A stretch of 64,000 bases of DNA from Duganella aquatilis (GCF_009674565.1 NZ_WKJL01000025.1:16982-80981); one strand, 5' to 3'. Positions 11,492 through 20,504 are shown, numbered from the stretch's first letter. Notes: generated by a model from the letters alone, not told the origin. Numbers and translations are program-made.

Positions 11492-11941
11492 TTATGCTGC
11501 TATAACTTCGCCGCCGATGCGGTGCGACTTGCCACGGAACATGGCGATCGTGCGGCCGTCCTGGTTGATCACTTTGACGTCGTAGATGCCGCTCTTGCCG
11601 GCCAGCGTCTGCTCGACGGCGGTGGCGCTCAGGAGGTCGCCTTCGCGGCCGGGCGACAGGTAGTCGATGGTGCAGCCGGCGCCCACGGTGATCTGATTGT
11701 GGCTGTTGCAGGCAAAGGCGAACGCACTGTCGGCCAGCGAAAAGATAAAGCCGCCGTGGCAGGTCTGGTGACCGTTCAGCATATCGCCACGCACCGGCAT
11801 CGACATGCGCGCGTAGCCGGGCGCGATGGCGTCGATGCTCATGCCGAGCGACTGCGAAGCCGTGTCGCGCGCAAACATCGCGGCGGCGACAGCCTCCGCC
11901 AGCGCCTGCGTCTGCGTGCGTTCGTCGGGGACCTTATTCAT
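11492..11941 (-). CDS. paaI: Hydroxyphenylacetyl-CoA thioesterase
   Basis: This 149-residue hotdog thioesterase starts at ATG 11941, inside the last codons of paaH (8-bp overlap). The family signature NGHQTCHGGFIFSLADSAFA contains the catalytic Asp. PaaI removes CoA from mis-hydroxylated or dead-end phenylacetyl-CoA derivatives and frees trapped CoA. A longer upstream extension of the frame is the shadow of paaH. Confidence 0.93.
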   Translation of the reverse strand: MNKVPDERTQTQALAEAVAAAMFARDTASQSLGMSIDAIAPGYARMSMPVRGDMLNGHQTCHGGFIFSLADSAFAFACNSHNQITVGAGCTIDYLSPGREGDLLSATAVEQTLAGKSGIYDVKVINQDGRTIAMFRGKSHRIGGEVIAA

Positions 11942-13514
11942 GGAAGCGCCCTCCCGTAGCCTGCTTGCGACGCAGCAGCGGCGAGACGCGATAGCGATCC
12001 TCGCCATAGCCGGCGGCCAGATTGGCCAGCACGCGCACGATATGTTCAATGCCGACAACGTCCGCCCACGCCAGCGGACCGCGCGGATAGTTGACGCCCT
12101 TCTGCATCGCGATGTCGGCGGCGGCGGCGCTGCATACGCCCTGGTTGACCGCATCCGCCGCCTCATTGGCCAGCATGGCGACCGTGCGCATCACAGCCAG
12201 GCCGGGCACGTCGTCCATCCGCGTGACGGCAAATCCGGCCGCTTGCAGCAGCCCGACCACCGCATTGTAGGCCGCATCCGAACACTGGTCCGCGCGGGCG
12301 ATGGCGATGCGCTTGGCGCTGCCATAGTCCAGCGCCAGGTCGAACAGCACCGTGTCCGCATGTTGGTTGTCGCGCGCGCGCTGGGTGGCGCTGCGGCCGT
12401 CGCTCAGGTAGATGGCGGCGCCGTTGCAATGGAAAGCCGGTGCATCGTCATGCGCACCGATGGGACGGATGGTCTCCGGCGTCTTGCGGTGCGTGATGTC
12501 GATGCCGGCCGCGCGCAAGCGGGCCGCCAGCGCATCGACCACCACGCCGCCCACCGCGTGCGAAGCCGCGCCCTGCTCGATGGTGTAGCTGACGTACTCC
12601 GGTTTCGGCTGCTGCGCCTCGGCCTGCGCCTGCGGCGCCGCAGCGCCGTCGCCATAGCGATAAAAGCCCTGCCCCGCCTTGCGGCCAAGGAAGCCGGCAT
12701 TCACCATCTCCTGCTGCAGCACCGACGGCGTAAAGCGCGGATCCTGGAAATACGCATTGAAGACCGACTGCGTGACGGAGAAATTGACGTCATGCCCGAT
12801 CAAATCCATCAACTCGAATGGCCCCATGCGGAAGCCGCCCGCCTCGCGCATCACCGCGTCGATGGTGGCGGCATCGGCGGCCTGCTCGTTCAGCAGGCGC
12901 CAGCCCTCCGCATAGAACGGCCGCGCCAGTCGATTGACGATGAAGCCCGGCGTGGACTTGGCGTGCACCGGATTCTTGCCCCACGCAGCGGCGGTGTCGA
13001 ACACGGTCTGCGCGACGGCGGCATCGGTGGCCAGTCCGCTGACCACTTCGCACAACGCCATCAGCGGCACCGGATTAAAGAAGTGCATACCGGCCACGCG
13101 TCCCGGCAGGCGCAGGCCCGCCGCAATCGCGGTGACGGAGATCGACGACGTATTGGTCGCCAAAATACAGTCATCGCCAACCATGTCCTCCAGCTGCGCG
13201 AACAGGGCGCGCTTGGCGTCGAGGTTCTCGACGATCGCTTCCACCACCAACCCGGCGTCGGCCACCTCCGGCAGCGTGACGGCGGCGTGCAGGCGCGCGA
13301 TGGCGGCGGCGCAGTCGACGGCGCTCATGCGCTCCTTGGCGACCAGCTTGTTCAACGCGGCGGCGATGTCGGCGATGGCCTTGGCCACCGCCTCGGGACG
13401 CGTGTCGTACAGCCGCACCGTATAGCCGGCCACCGCCGCCACCTGCGCGATGCCCGCGCCCATGGCGCCGCTGCCGATGACGGCGACCGCGCGTTCCATA
13501 TGCAGGGCCGCCAT
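11934..13514 (-). CDS. paaH: 3-hydroxyadipyl-CoA dehydrogenase
   Basis: This 526-residue NAD-dependent 3-hydroxyacyl-CoA dehydrogenase oxidises 3-hydroxyadipyl-CoA to 3-oxoadipyl-CoA. The Rossmann motif is GSGAMGAG (14-21) and the catalytic pair is H144 (GMHFFNP) and E156. A duplicated C-terminal dehydrogenase domain extends to about 520. I chose ATG 13514, one base past the paaG stop and preceded by AAGGGG; an alternative ATG lies at 13499. Confidence 0.93.
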   Translation of the reverse strand: MAALHMERAVAVIGSGAMGAGIAQVAAVAGYTVRLYDTRPEAVAKAIADIAAALNKLVAKERMSAVDCAAAIARLHAAVTLPEVADAGLVVEAIVENLDAKRALFAQLEDMVGDDCILATNTSSISVTAIAAGLRLPGRVAGMHFFNPVPLMALCEVVSGLATDAAVAQTVFDTAAAWGKNPVHAKSTPGFIVNRLARPFYAEGWRLLNEQAADAATIDAVMREAGGFRMGPFELMDLIGHDVNFSVTQSVFNAYFQDPRFTPSVLQQEMVNAGFLGRKAGQGFYRYGDGAAAPQAQAEAQQPKPEYVSYTIEQGAASHAVGGVVVDALAARLRAAGIDITHRKTPETIRPIGAHDDAPAFHCNGAAIYLSDGRSATQRARDNQHADTVLFDLALDYGSAKRIAIARADQCSDAAYNAVVGLLQAAGFAVTRMDDVPGLAVMRTVAMLANEAADAVNQGVCSAAAADIAMQKGVNYPRGPLAWADVVGIEHIVRVLANLAAGYGEDRYRVSPLLRRKQATGGRFHE

Positions 13515-13515
13515 C

Positions 13516-14316
13516 TCAGCGCCCCTTGAACTGTGGCGCGCGCTTTTCCATGAAGGCGGCCACGCCCTCGCGGTAGTCGTCGCTGCGGCCCAGCTCACTC
13601 ATCATGCCGCATTCCAGCGCCATCTGCTGTTGCAGGCTGTTGTGCGCGCTGGCGTGCAAGGCCTTCTTGGTGAAGGCCAGTCCCTTGGTCGGCGCGCCGG
13701 CGAAGTGGCGCGCCATGGCCAGCACTTCGGCGGCGAAGTCCTCGTCGGGAATCGCCTTCCAGATCAGGCCCCAGGCTTCGGCCTTCTCGGCGCTCAGTTT
13801 TTCGCCCAGCATGGCCATGCCCATGGCGCGCGCGCTGCCGACAAGGCGCGGCAGGAAGTAGGTGCCGCCGGTGTCGGGAATCAGGCCCAGTTTGCAGAAC
13901 ACTTCGACGAACGATGCCGATTTCGTCGCCAGCACGATGTCGCAGGCCAGCGCGATGTTGGCGCCGGCGCCGGCCGCCACGCCGTTGATGGCGCCGATCA
14001 CCGGCAGCGGCAGCGCGCGCAGCGACTGCACCAGCGGCGCGTAGTTCTTTTCCACCGAGTCGCCCAGGTCGACCGCGCCGGCGCCCGGCTCCACCGAACG
14101 GTCGGACAAATCCTGGCCGGCGCAGAAGCCGCGCCCGGCGCCGGTCAACACCAGCACGCGCGCGGCGCCGGCCGCCGCTTCGGTGGCGACGCGTTTCAGC
14201 GCGTGCCGCACTTCTTCGTGCATGGCCTGGGTGAAGCTGTTCAGCTTATCCGGGCGGTTGAGCGTCAGCGTGGCGACGCCGTCGCTGATCTCGAACAGGA
14301 TGTTCTGGTAGTCCAT
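13516..14316 (-). CDS. paaG: 1,2-epoxyphenylacetyl-CoA isomerase
   Basis: This 266-residue crotonase-family isomerase converts the ring epoxide to oxepin-CoA. The oxyanion-hole segments FCAGQDL and NGVAAGAGANIALACD are present, as is the catalytic Asp D148 in GLIPDTGGTYFLP, the feature that separates PaaG from hydratases such as PaaF. GGAGAC precedes ATG 14316. It is the only crotonase in the cluster, so the PaaF hydratase step is not encoded here. Confidence 0.95.
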   Translation of the reverse strand: MDYQNILFEISDGVATLTLNRPDKLNSFTQAMHEEVRHALKRVATEAAAGAARVLVLTGAGRGFCAGQDLSDRSVEPGAGAVDLGDSVEKNYAPLVQSLRALPLPVIGAINGVAAGAGANIALACDIVLATKSASFVEVFCKLGLIPDTGGTYFLPRLVGSARAMGMAMLGEKLSAEKAEAWGLIWKAIPDEDFAAEVLAMARHFAGAPTKGLAFTKKALHASAHNSLQQQMALECGMMSELGRSDDYREGVAAFMEKRAPQFKGR

Positions 14317-14331
14317 GGTGTCTCCGTATTG

Positions 14332-15414
14332 TTATTCGGCCTGGTCGAAGTCGATGACGACGCGGGCGGTGGTGGGGAAGCTCTGGCAGCTCAGGACATA
14401 ACCGCGCGCGATTTCGTAGTCTTCCAGCGCGTAGTTGACGTCCATATCGACCTTGCCCTCGATGACCTTGCAGCGGCAGGTCGAGCACACGCCGCCCTTG
14501 CACGAGTAGCGCATGTCGAGGCCCGCGCGCAAGCCGGCGTCGAGCAGCGATTCCTTGTCCTGCTCCATGGTGAAGCTGGCGGCGTTGCCGTCCATGATGA
14601 CGGTGACTTCGGTCTGCTGCTGCGTGGCGGCGACGGCCGAGGCGGCGCGCGGCTGGTGCGCGTGTTTCGGGATGCTGGCGGCGAACAGCTCGACCTTGAT
14701 CTGCGACTTGGCCAGGCCGGCCTCCTGCAGCGCTTCCGAGACGCCGTGCATCATGTCTTCCGGGCCGCAGATGAAGGCGATGTCGATGTCGTCGGCGCGT
14801 ACCCAGTATTTGAGGAATTGCGCGGCCTTGTCCTTGGTGATGCGGCCGTTGAACAGTTCGATGTCCTGCTGCTCGCGGCTCATCACGTAGGCCAGCTTGA
14901 GGCGGCCCATGTAGCTGTCCTTCAGGTCCGACAGTTCGTCGCGGAAGATCACCGACGACGAGGCGCGGTTGCCGTAGAAGAGCGTGAACTGGCTTTCCGG
15001 CTCGGCGGCCAGCGTGGTCTTGATGATCGACAGGATAGGCGTGATGCCGCTGCCGGCGGCGAAGGCCAGGTAGTGTTTTTTGTTGGCGGCGTCCAGCGGC
15101 ACGTTGAAGTGGCCCATCGGCGGCATGACGTCAATGGTATGGCCGGCTTGCAGGTTGTCGTTGGCCCAGCTGGAGAACAGGCCGCCCTGGGTGCGCTTGA
15201 TGGCCACGCGCAGCGCGCCGTCCTGCACGGCGGAGCAGATCGAGTACGAGCGGCGCACGTCTTCGTCGCCGATCTGCGCGCGCAGCGTCAGGTGCTGTCC
15301 CTGCTGGAAGGCGAAGCTGTCGCGCAGCGCGTCCGGCACGGCGAAGGTGACGGCGATGGTGTCGCGCGTTTCGTTGCGCACGTTGGCGATGGTCAGCGGA
15401 TGGAATTTGCTCAT
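14332..15414 (-). CDS. paaE: Phenylacetyl-CoA epoxidase reductase subunit
   Basis: This 360-residue flavoprotein passes electrons from NADPH to the PaaABC oxygenase. It has an FAD-binding barrel (about 1-105, RRSYSICS), an NAD(P) domain (AAGSGITPILSI and CGPEDMMHG, about 105-240) and a C-terminal plant-type 2Fe-2S domain with cysteines at 305, 310, 313 and 343. ATG 15414 is the first start after paaD and gives the usual MSKFHPL N-terminus; the upstream open frame is the shadow of paaD. Confidence 0.96.
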   Translation of the reverse strand: MSKFHPLTIANVRNETRDTIAVTFAVPDALRDSFAFQQGQHLTLRAQIGDEDVRRSYSICSAVQDGALRVAIKRTQGGLFSSWANDNLQAGHTIDVMPPMGHFNVPLDAANKKHYLAFAAGSGITPILSIIKTTLAAEPESQFTLFYGNRASSSVIFRDELSDLKDSYMGRLKLAYVMSREQQDIELFNGRITKDKAAQFLKYWVRADDIDIAFICGPEDMMHGVSEALQEAGLAKSQIKVELFAASIPKHAHQPRAASAVAATQQQTEVTVIMDGNAASFTMEQDKESLLDAGLRAGLDMRYSCKGGVCSTCRCKVIEGKVDMDVNYALEDYEIARGYVLSCQSFPTTARVVIDFDQAE

Positions 15415-15422
15415 GATCTTCT

Positions 15423-16016
15423 CTAGTGACACTTGAAGTAGTCGAACGGCTCGCGGCAGTCCAGGCATTTGTACAGCGCCTTGCAGGGCGTGGAGCCGAA
15501 CTGGCTGGTGATTTCGGTGTGCTGCGAGCCGCAGTGCGGGCAGGCGACCGTCGGCGCTAGTGCGGCGCGGCGCGAGACGGCGGCAGCGGCGGCCCGGCCG
15601 CCGGCGCGCAGGCCGCTGATGTCGATCACCTGCTGCGCCGGCGGGGCGATGCCGTAGCCCTTCAGCGCGGCCTTTCCGGCCTCGCTCATCCAGTCGGTGG
15701 TCCAGGCGGGCGAGATCTGGTTGTGCAGCCGGACCTGCACCACGCCGTGCGCGTGCAGCGCGTCGGTGATGGCGTCGGCGATGACTTGCATGGCCGGACA
15801 GCCGGAGTACGTCGGCGTGATGGTGATGTCGCAAGCGCCGTCGGCGGCCACGCGCACGTCGCGCACGATGCCCAGGTCGACGATGCTGATGACCGGAATC
15901 TCCGGGTCGGGCACGGCGCCGAGCCAGGCCCAGATTTGCGCGACGGCCGACGACAGGGCGGCGGCGCTGCGGGCGGCCGGTGCGGCGGCGGCGATCATGG
16001 TGGCGGCGGCTTTCAT
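15423..16016 (-). CDS. paaD: Phenylacetyl-CoA epoxidase assembly protein (DUF59/MIP18 family)
   Basis: This is a 197-residue protein. The N-terminal half is a MIP18/DUF59 domain (PDPEIPVISIVDLGIVRDV, TYSGCPAM), related to Fe-S maturation factors. The C-terminal end is a zinc-ribbon-like Cys cluster (CPHCGS ... CLDC ... CH). PaaD is needed for epoxidase activity and is thought to help build the Fe-S or di-iron centres. It lies 8 bp before paaE and 13 bp after paaC. Confidence 0.94.
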   Translation of the reverse strand: MKAAATMIAAAAPAARSAAALSSAVAQIWAWLGAVPDPEIPVISIVDLGIVRDVRVAADGACDITITPTYSGCPAMQVIADAITDALHAHGVVQVRLHNQISPAWTTDWMSEAGKAALKGYGIAPPAQQVIDISGLRAGGRAAAAAVSRRAALAPTVACPHCGSQHTEITSQFGSTPCKALYKCLDCREPFDYFKCH

Positions 16017-16029
16017 GGCGGCCCCGCTG

Positions 16030-16782
16030 CTACCACTCGGCGTCGGGATAGGCGCGCTGCAGGAACTGCATCTCGGCCAGGATGTAGCCCAGGTGCTCGC
16101 TGTGGCGGCCTTGCTTGCCGCCCTTCTGCATCCAGGCGTCGGCCGGCGGCATGGTCAGCGTGGCTTCGGCGAAGATTTCGGCCACGTGCGCCAGCCATTG
16201 CGCACGCAATTCGCCGGCCTCCGGCGCGATGCCGGCGGCGACCATCGCCTCGTCGACCGCGTCGTAGGCGAACACTTCGCCGCTGTACATCCACAGCGCG
16301 TCGGCAGCCGCCTGGGTCTTGGCGTGGCTGACGGCGGTGCCGTCGCCCATGCGCACAATCAGGTCGCCGCTGCGGCGCAGGTGATAGGTCACTTCCTTCA
16401 GCGATTTCTCGGCGATGGCGGCGATGCGCGCGTCGCTGCTGCGCGTCAGGCCTTCGATCAGGAAGTAGTGCCAGGTGTCGAAGTAGAACTGGCGCACCAT
16501 GGTGTCGGCGTAATTGCCGTTCGGTTGCTCCAGCAGCAGGCAGTTCTTGAAGTCGTGGGCGTCGCGCAGGTAGGCCAGCTGGTCCTCGCTGCGGCCCGCG
16601 CCTTCCAGTTCGGCCGCGTACTCGTACCACAGGCGCGTCTGGCCCAGCAGATCCAGCGCGACGTTGGTCAGCGCCATGTCTTCCTCCAGCGCCGGGCCCT
16701 TGCCGCACCATTGCGACAGCTGCTGGCTGAGGATCAGGGCGTTGTCGCCGAGCCGCAGCAGATAATTCACCTTGTTGTCCAT
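16030..16782 (-). CDS. paaC: Phenylacetyl-CoA epoxidase structural subunit C
   Basis: This 250-residue ferritin-like helical subunit pairs with PaaA and supports the catalytic complex; in the known structure it does not itself hold the working di-iron site. The typical text MDNKVNYLLRLGDNALILSQ and QFYFDTWHYFLIEGL is present. ATG 16782 is 8 bp beyond the paaB stop. Confidence 0.96.
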   Translation of the reverse strand: MDNKVNYLLRLGDNALILSQQLSQWCGKGPALEEDMALTNVALDLLGQTRLWYEYAAELEGAGRSEDQLAYLRDAHDFKNCLLLEQPNGNYADTMVRQFYFDTWHYFLIEGLTRSSDARIAAIAEKSLKEVTYHLRRSGDLIVRMGDGTAVSHAKTQAAADALWMYSGEVFAYDAVDEAMVAAGIAPEAGELRAQWLAHVAEIFAEATLTMPPADAWMQKGGKQGRHSEHLGYILAEMQFLQRAYPDAEW

Positions 16783-16790
16783 CGGCGGCC

Positions 16791-17075
16791 TCACAGGTTC
16801 TTGACTTCTTCCGGCATCGGGAAGAAGGTCGGGTGGCGGTACACCTTGCTGTTGGACGGCTCGAACAGCGCGCCCTTGTCGGCCGGGCTGCTGGCGACGA
16901 TGTCGGCGGCGCGCACCACCCAGATGCTGACGCCTTCATTGCGCCGCGTGTAGACGTCGCGCGCGTTGTTGACCGCCATCTCGGCGTCCGGCGCGTGCAG
17001 GCTGCCGACATGCTTGTGCGCCAGCCCGTGCTGGCTGCGGATGAACACTTCCCACAGTGGCCATTCTTTGCTCAT
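16791..17075 (-). CDS. paaB: Phenylacetyl-CoA epoxidase subunit B
   Basis: This 94-residue protein is the normal length for PaaB, the bridging subunit of the epoxidase complex. It begins MSKEWPLWEVFIRSQHGLAH and ends MPEEVKNL, both typical. ATG 17075 is 10 bp after the paaA stop. Confidence 0.96.
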   Translation of the reverse strand: MSKEWPLWEVFIRSQHGLAHKHVGSLHAPDAEMAVNNARDVYTRRNEGVSIWVVRAADIVASSPADKGALFEPSNSKVYRHPTFFPMPEEVKNL

Positions 17076-17085
17076 ATTGTCTCCT

Positions 17086-18072
17086 CTATGCCGCGCTGCG
17101 GGCGGCGTGTTTGTCGGCGTGGGCGACCAGCGCCTCGCGGAACCATTCGCCATCGTCCCAGGCCTTGACGCGCGTTTGCAGGCGCTCGCGGTTGCACGGG
17201 CCGTTGCCCTTGAGGACGTTGTGGAACTCGCTCCAGTCGATCGCGCCGAATTCGTAATGGCCGCTGTCGGCGTTGAATTTCAGGTCCGGATCGGGCACGG
17301 TCAGGCCCAAAAATTCCGCCTGCGGCACGGTCTGGTCGACCATGCGCTGGCGCAGCTCGTCATTCGAGAACAGCTTGATGCGCCACTGCGCCGACTGCGC
17401 GCTGTTGACCGACTCGGCGTCCGACGGCCCGAACATCATCAGCGACGGCCACCACCAGCGGTTCAGCGCATCCTGCGCCATGGCCTTCTGTTCCGGCGTG
17501 CCGCGCGCCAGCGACAGCATGATGTCGTAGCCCTGGCGCGCGTGGAACGACTCTTCCTTGCACACGCGGATCATGGCGCGCGCATACGGGCCGTAGGAGC
17601 AGCGGCACAGCGGAATCTGGTTGATGATGGCCGAGCCGTCCACCAGCCAGCCGATCGCGCCCATGTCGGCCCAGCTCAGGGTCGGGTAGTTGAAGATGCT
17701 CGAATACTTGGCCTTGCCGGAATGGAGCGCGGCCAGCAGCTCGTCGCGCGACACGCCCAGCGTTTCGGCGGCGCTATACAGGTACAGGCCGTGACCGGCC
17801 TCGTCCTGGATCTTGGCCAGCAGGATCGCTTTGCGCTTCAGGGTCGGCGCGCGCGTCACCCAGTTGCCCTCGGGCAGTTGGCCGACGATCTCCGAGTGCG
17901 CGTGCTGCGAGATCTGCCGGATCAGCGTCTTGCGGTAGGCCTCCGGCATCCAGTCCTTGGCCTCGATCTTGACGCCGTCGTCGATGCGGGCCTGGAACGC
18001 CTGCTCCTCGGCGCTCATGTCCTCGGCCGTGCGGACTTGCTTGAGTCCGGTTTCCACCAGTTGTGCGTACAT
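17086..18072 (-). CDS. paaA: Phenylacetyl-CoA epoxidase catalytic subunit A
   Basis: This 328-residue di-iron catalytic subunit makes the ring 1,2-epoxide of phenylacetyl-CoA. It is a ferritin-like helical bundle with carboxylate/His iron-ligand motifs in KIQDEAGHGLYLY and CKEESFHARQGYDIM. ATG 18072 has a very strong ribosome site (AAGGAGGAGACAGCC). It is the first gene of the operon, directly downstream of the paaA-paaX control region. Confidence 0.97.
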   Translation of the reverse strand: MYAQLVETGLKQVRTAEDMSAEEQAFQARIDDGVKIEAKDWMPEAYRKTLIRQISQHAHSEIVGQLPEGNWVTRAPTLKRKAILLAKIQDEAGHGLYLYSAAETLGVSRDELLAALHSGKAKYSSIFNYPTLSWADMGAIGWLVDGSAIINQIPLCRCSYGPYARAMIRVCKEESFHARQGYDIMLSLARGTPEQKAMAQDALNRWWWPSLMMFGPSDAESVNSAQSAQWRIKLFSNDELRQRMVDQTVPQAEFLGLTVPDPDLKFNADSGHYEFGAIDWSEFHNVLKGNGPCNRERLQTRVKAWDDGEWFREALVAHADKHAARSAA

Positions 18073-18093
18073 GGCTGTCTCCTCCTTTTACAC

Positions 18094-18122
18094 ATAATAC
18101 GATACGTATTTTTATTTAGCTA
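18094..18122 (-). promoter_or_regulatory. Candidate paaA promoter and operator palindrome
   Basis: In the AT-rich paaA-paaX divergent region, the 15-bp palindrome AATACG-ATA-CGTATT lies at 18096-18110. On the minus strand it overlaps a TATTAT -10 candidate (18094-18099), with a weak TAGCTA -35 candidate 17 bp further upstream. A repressor bound here would cover the -10 box of the paa operon, so it is a plausible PaaX site. It does not obviously match the E. coli PaaX operator, so another regulator remains possible. Confidence 0.5.
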
Positions 18123-18219
18123 CATTTTTTTTGTGTCATATTATTTTCATGCGTCGTGTTAATTTTTGGCGCGCGGCCAAGTAAACTATTGTTTCCCTGT
18201 TCAGATTAGTAAGCCGCTT

Positions 18220-19155
18220 ATGAATTGCAACGACTGGATCGCCGGATTCCTGGCCACCGACCCGCCGCGCTCGAAGTCGCTGGTGGTGACCATTTTTGGC
18301 GACGCCATCGTGCCGCACGGCGGCATGGTGTGGCTGGGCAGCCTGATCGAGCTGCTGGCGCCGTTCGGCGTCAACGACCGCCTGCTGCGCACCGCCGTGT
18401 TCCGCCTGGCGCAGGAAGGCTGGCTGGGCGCCCAGCGCGACGGCCGCCGCAGCTCCTACGCCATCACGCCCGACGCCATGGCGCGCTTCGTCCACGCCTA
18501 CCGCCGCATCTACGCCTCGCCGCACGTGCACTGGGACGGCAGCTGGACGCTGATCCTGAACGGCGATGGCGCGCTCAACGCGGCCGAACGGGCGGCTGTG
18601 CGCAAGGAGTTGCTGTGGGAAGGCTATAGCGTGATCGCACCCGGCATCATGGGCCATCCCGCCGCCGACGGCGCCGCGCTCGACGAGCTGCTGACCCGCC
18701 TCGGCGTGGCCGGCAAGCTGTTCGTGGTGCAGGCCAAGACCCTGCCGCAGGTCGGCGCCCGTCCGCTGAGCGACCTGGTGGCCAGCGGCTGGGACGTGGC
18801 GGCGGTGGCGGCCGGCTACAACAAGTTCATCGCCCAGTTCGAGCCGCTGCTGGCGGCGCTGCGCGGTACGGGCGCGGAGGGCTGCGACGCGCCACTGTCG
18901 CCGGCGGCGGCCTTCGTCGTCCGTACCTTGCTGATCCACGCCTACCGCCGCGTCCAGCTGCACGACCCGCAGCTGCCGGTCGAGCTGCTGCCGACGCCGT
19001 GGCCGGGCGCGCTGGCCTACGACCTGGCGCGCCAGATCTACCTGCTGGTGCACGCCGCCGCCGAGCAGCACATCGACGCCGCCCTGCGCCGCGAAGACGC
19101 CGCCGCCGCGCCGCTGGAAGCCGCCTTCTTCGACCGCTTCGGCGGCCTGGCCTGA
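18220..19155 (+). CDS. paaX: PaaX-family phenylacetyl-CoA-responsive repressor
   Basis: This is a 311-residue cytosolic transcription regulator. An N-terminal winged helix (SLVVTIFGDAIVPHGGMVWL, NDRLLRTAVFRLAQEGWL) is followed by the PaaX central and C-terminal domains; length and layout match PaaX. PaaX represses paa operons and is released by phenylacetyl-CoA. ATG 18220 has only a weak ribosome site. It is divergent from paaA with 147 bp between the starts. Confidence 0.92.
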   Translation: MNCNDWIAGFLATDPPRSKSLVVTIFGDAIVPHGGMVWLGSLIELLAPFGVNDRLLRTAVFRLAQEGWLGAQRDGRRSSYAITPDAMARFVHAYRRIYASPHVHWDGSWTLILNGDGALNAAERAAVRKELLWEGYSVIAPGIMGHPAADGAALDELLTRLGVAGKLFVVQAKTLPQVGARPLSDLVASGWDVAAVAAGYNKFIAQFEPLLAALRGTGAEGCDAPLSPAAAFVVRTLLIHAYRRVQLHDPQLPVELLPTPWPGALAYDLARQIYLLVHAAAEQHIDAALRREDAAAAPLEAAFFDRFGGLA

Positions 19156-19276
19156 CGCGCCGGTCCGGCGCGCGCCTGCGGAAATCCGGGCGGGCCGGCG
19201 GCCAAGCCTGTATCATGTCGGCTCTGCGCCACAAGCGCGATCTACTATTCACATAGAATTCACCAGGATTCCTGCC

Positions 19277-20410
19277 ATGCCTATCAAAATCAGCCAGCAG
19301 TTCGACGCCGGCGCCATCGAAGTGGTCCGCGCCGACGATCCGGCCGCCATCGATCTGAACATCCGTAAAGATTCCCACGCCGACATCGTGCAGTGGTTCT
19401 ACTACCGCGTGCAGGGCGCACAGGGCACGCCGCTGGCAATGAACTTCCTGAACGCCGGCAGCGCCGCCTACCCGGACGGCTGGAAGGACTACCAGGCCGT
19501 CGCCAGCTACGACCGCGACTCCTGGTTCCGCGTGCCGACCACCTACGACGGCCAGGTCATGACCATCAACCACACGCCGGAATACGACAGCGTCTACTAC
19601 GCTTATTTCGAGCCGTATTCTTGGGAACGCCACCTGGCGCTGCTGGACAACGCCCAGCTGTCGCCACTGGTCAAGCAGGTCGACCTGGGCAGCACCATCG
19701 ACGGCCGCGACCTGAACATGCTGGTGATCGGCGATCCGGAAGCGGAACAGAAGGTGTGGGTCATCGCCCGCCAGCATCCGGGCGAAACCATGGCCGAGTG
19801 GTTTGTCGAAGGCTTTGTCGAAGCGCTGCTGGACCCGGCCAATCCGTTTGGCCGCCAGTGCCTGAAGGAAGCCGTGTTCTACGTGGTGCCGAACATGAAT
19901 CCGGACGGCTCGGTGCGCGGCAACCTGCGCACCAACGCGGCCGGCGCCAACCTGAACCGCGAATGGCTGAATCCGACCATGGAGCGCAGCCCGGAAGTGT
20001 TCCTGGTCAAGCAGAAGATGCACGAAACCGGCGTCGACCTGTGCCTGGACATCCACGGCGACGAAGGCCTGCCATACGTATTCGTGGCCGGCAGCGAGTC
20101 GCTGCCAAACTTCACCGACGATCAGGCCGAAGCGCAGCAATACTTCATCGACAATTTCCTGATCGCCAGCCCGGACTTCCAGGACGAATTCGGCTACGGC
20201 GAAACGCCGTACACGCCGGAAACGCTGACCATGGGTTCGCCGCACATCACCCACGCCTTCGGCTGCCTGTCGCTGACGCTGGAGATGCCGTTCAAGGACA
20301 ACGCCAACGATCCGGACCCGGACACCGGCTGGAACGGCGCCCGCAGCGCCGAGCTGGGCAAATCGATTCTGCAGCCGGTGCTGCAATCGCTGCTGGCCCA
20401 GCAACAGTAA
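19277..20410 (+). CDS. M14-family zinc carboxypeptidase, cytosolic (CCP/AGBL-like)
   Basis: This 377-residue protein has no signal peptide. An N-terminal beta-sandwich (about 1-120), typical of the cytosolic carboxypeptidase subfamily, precedes the catalytic domain. The zinc ligands are H167 and E170 (ARQHPGE) and H260 (DIHGDE). Substrate-binding residues lie in GNLRTNAAGANLNREW, and a catalytic Glu is seen in LTLEMPFKD. Bacterial members remove C-terminal residues, but their natural substrates are poorly known. A strong stem-loop follows the stop. Confidence 0.85.
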   Translation: MPIKISQQFDAGAIEVVRADDPAAIDLNIRKDSHADIVQWFYYRVQGAQGTPLAMNFLNAGSAAYPDGWKDYQAVASYDRDSWFRVPTTYDGQVMTINHTPEYDSVYYAYFEPYSWERHLALLDNAQLSPLVKQVDLGSTIDGRDLNMLVIGDPEAEQKVWVIARQHPGETMAEWFVEGFVEALLDPANPFGRQCLKEAVFYVVPNMNPDGSVRGNLRTNAAGANLNREWLNPTMERSPEVFLVKQKMHETGVDLCLDIHGDEGLPYVFVAGSESLPNFTDDQAEAQQYFIDNFLIASPDFQDEFGYGETPYTPETLTMGSPHITHAFGCLSLTLEMPFKDNANDPDPDTGWNGARSAELGKSILQPVLQSLLAQQQ

Positions 20411-20417
20411 GCGGACT

Positions 20418-20449
20418 CCCTGCGGCGCCACAAAGCGGGCGCCGCAGGG
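20418..20449. repeat. Perfect 12-bp stem-loop after the carboxypeptidase gene
   Basis: CCCTGCGGCGCC (20418-20429) pairs perfectly with 20438-20449 across an 8-base loop. On the plus strand it is followed by A residues, so it is not a textbook intrinsic terminator, but it could protect the 3' end of the carboxypeptidase mRNA or work with Rho. Confidence 0.6.
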
Positions 20450-20460
20450 AAAAATACACT

Positions 20461-20501
20461 GGACCTCAGGCGGCGCATCCACGCGCCGCATCCGGAGGTC
20501 C
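20461..20501 (+). promoter_or_regulatory. Hairpin that covers the ribosome site of the downstream gene
   Basis: GGACCTC (20461-20467) pairs with GAGGTCC (20495-20501), and CGGCGC (20471-20476) with GCGCCG (20483-20488). The GGAGG ribosome site of the gene starting at 20505 lies inside the right arm of the outer stem. The structure would mask it in the RNA. Confidence 0.5.
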
Positions 20502-20504
20502 ATC

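Noticed and set aside
20418..20449. Intrinsic terminator after the carboxypeptidase gene
   Set aside because: The stem is strong but is followed by A residues on the coding strand; it is listed as a stem-loop only.
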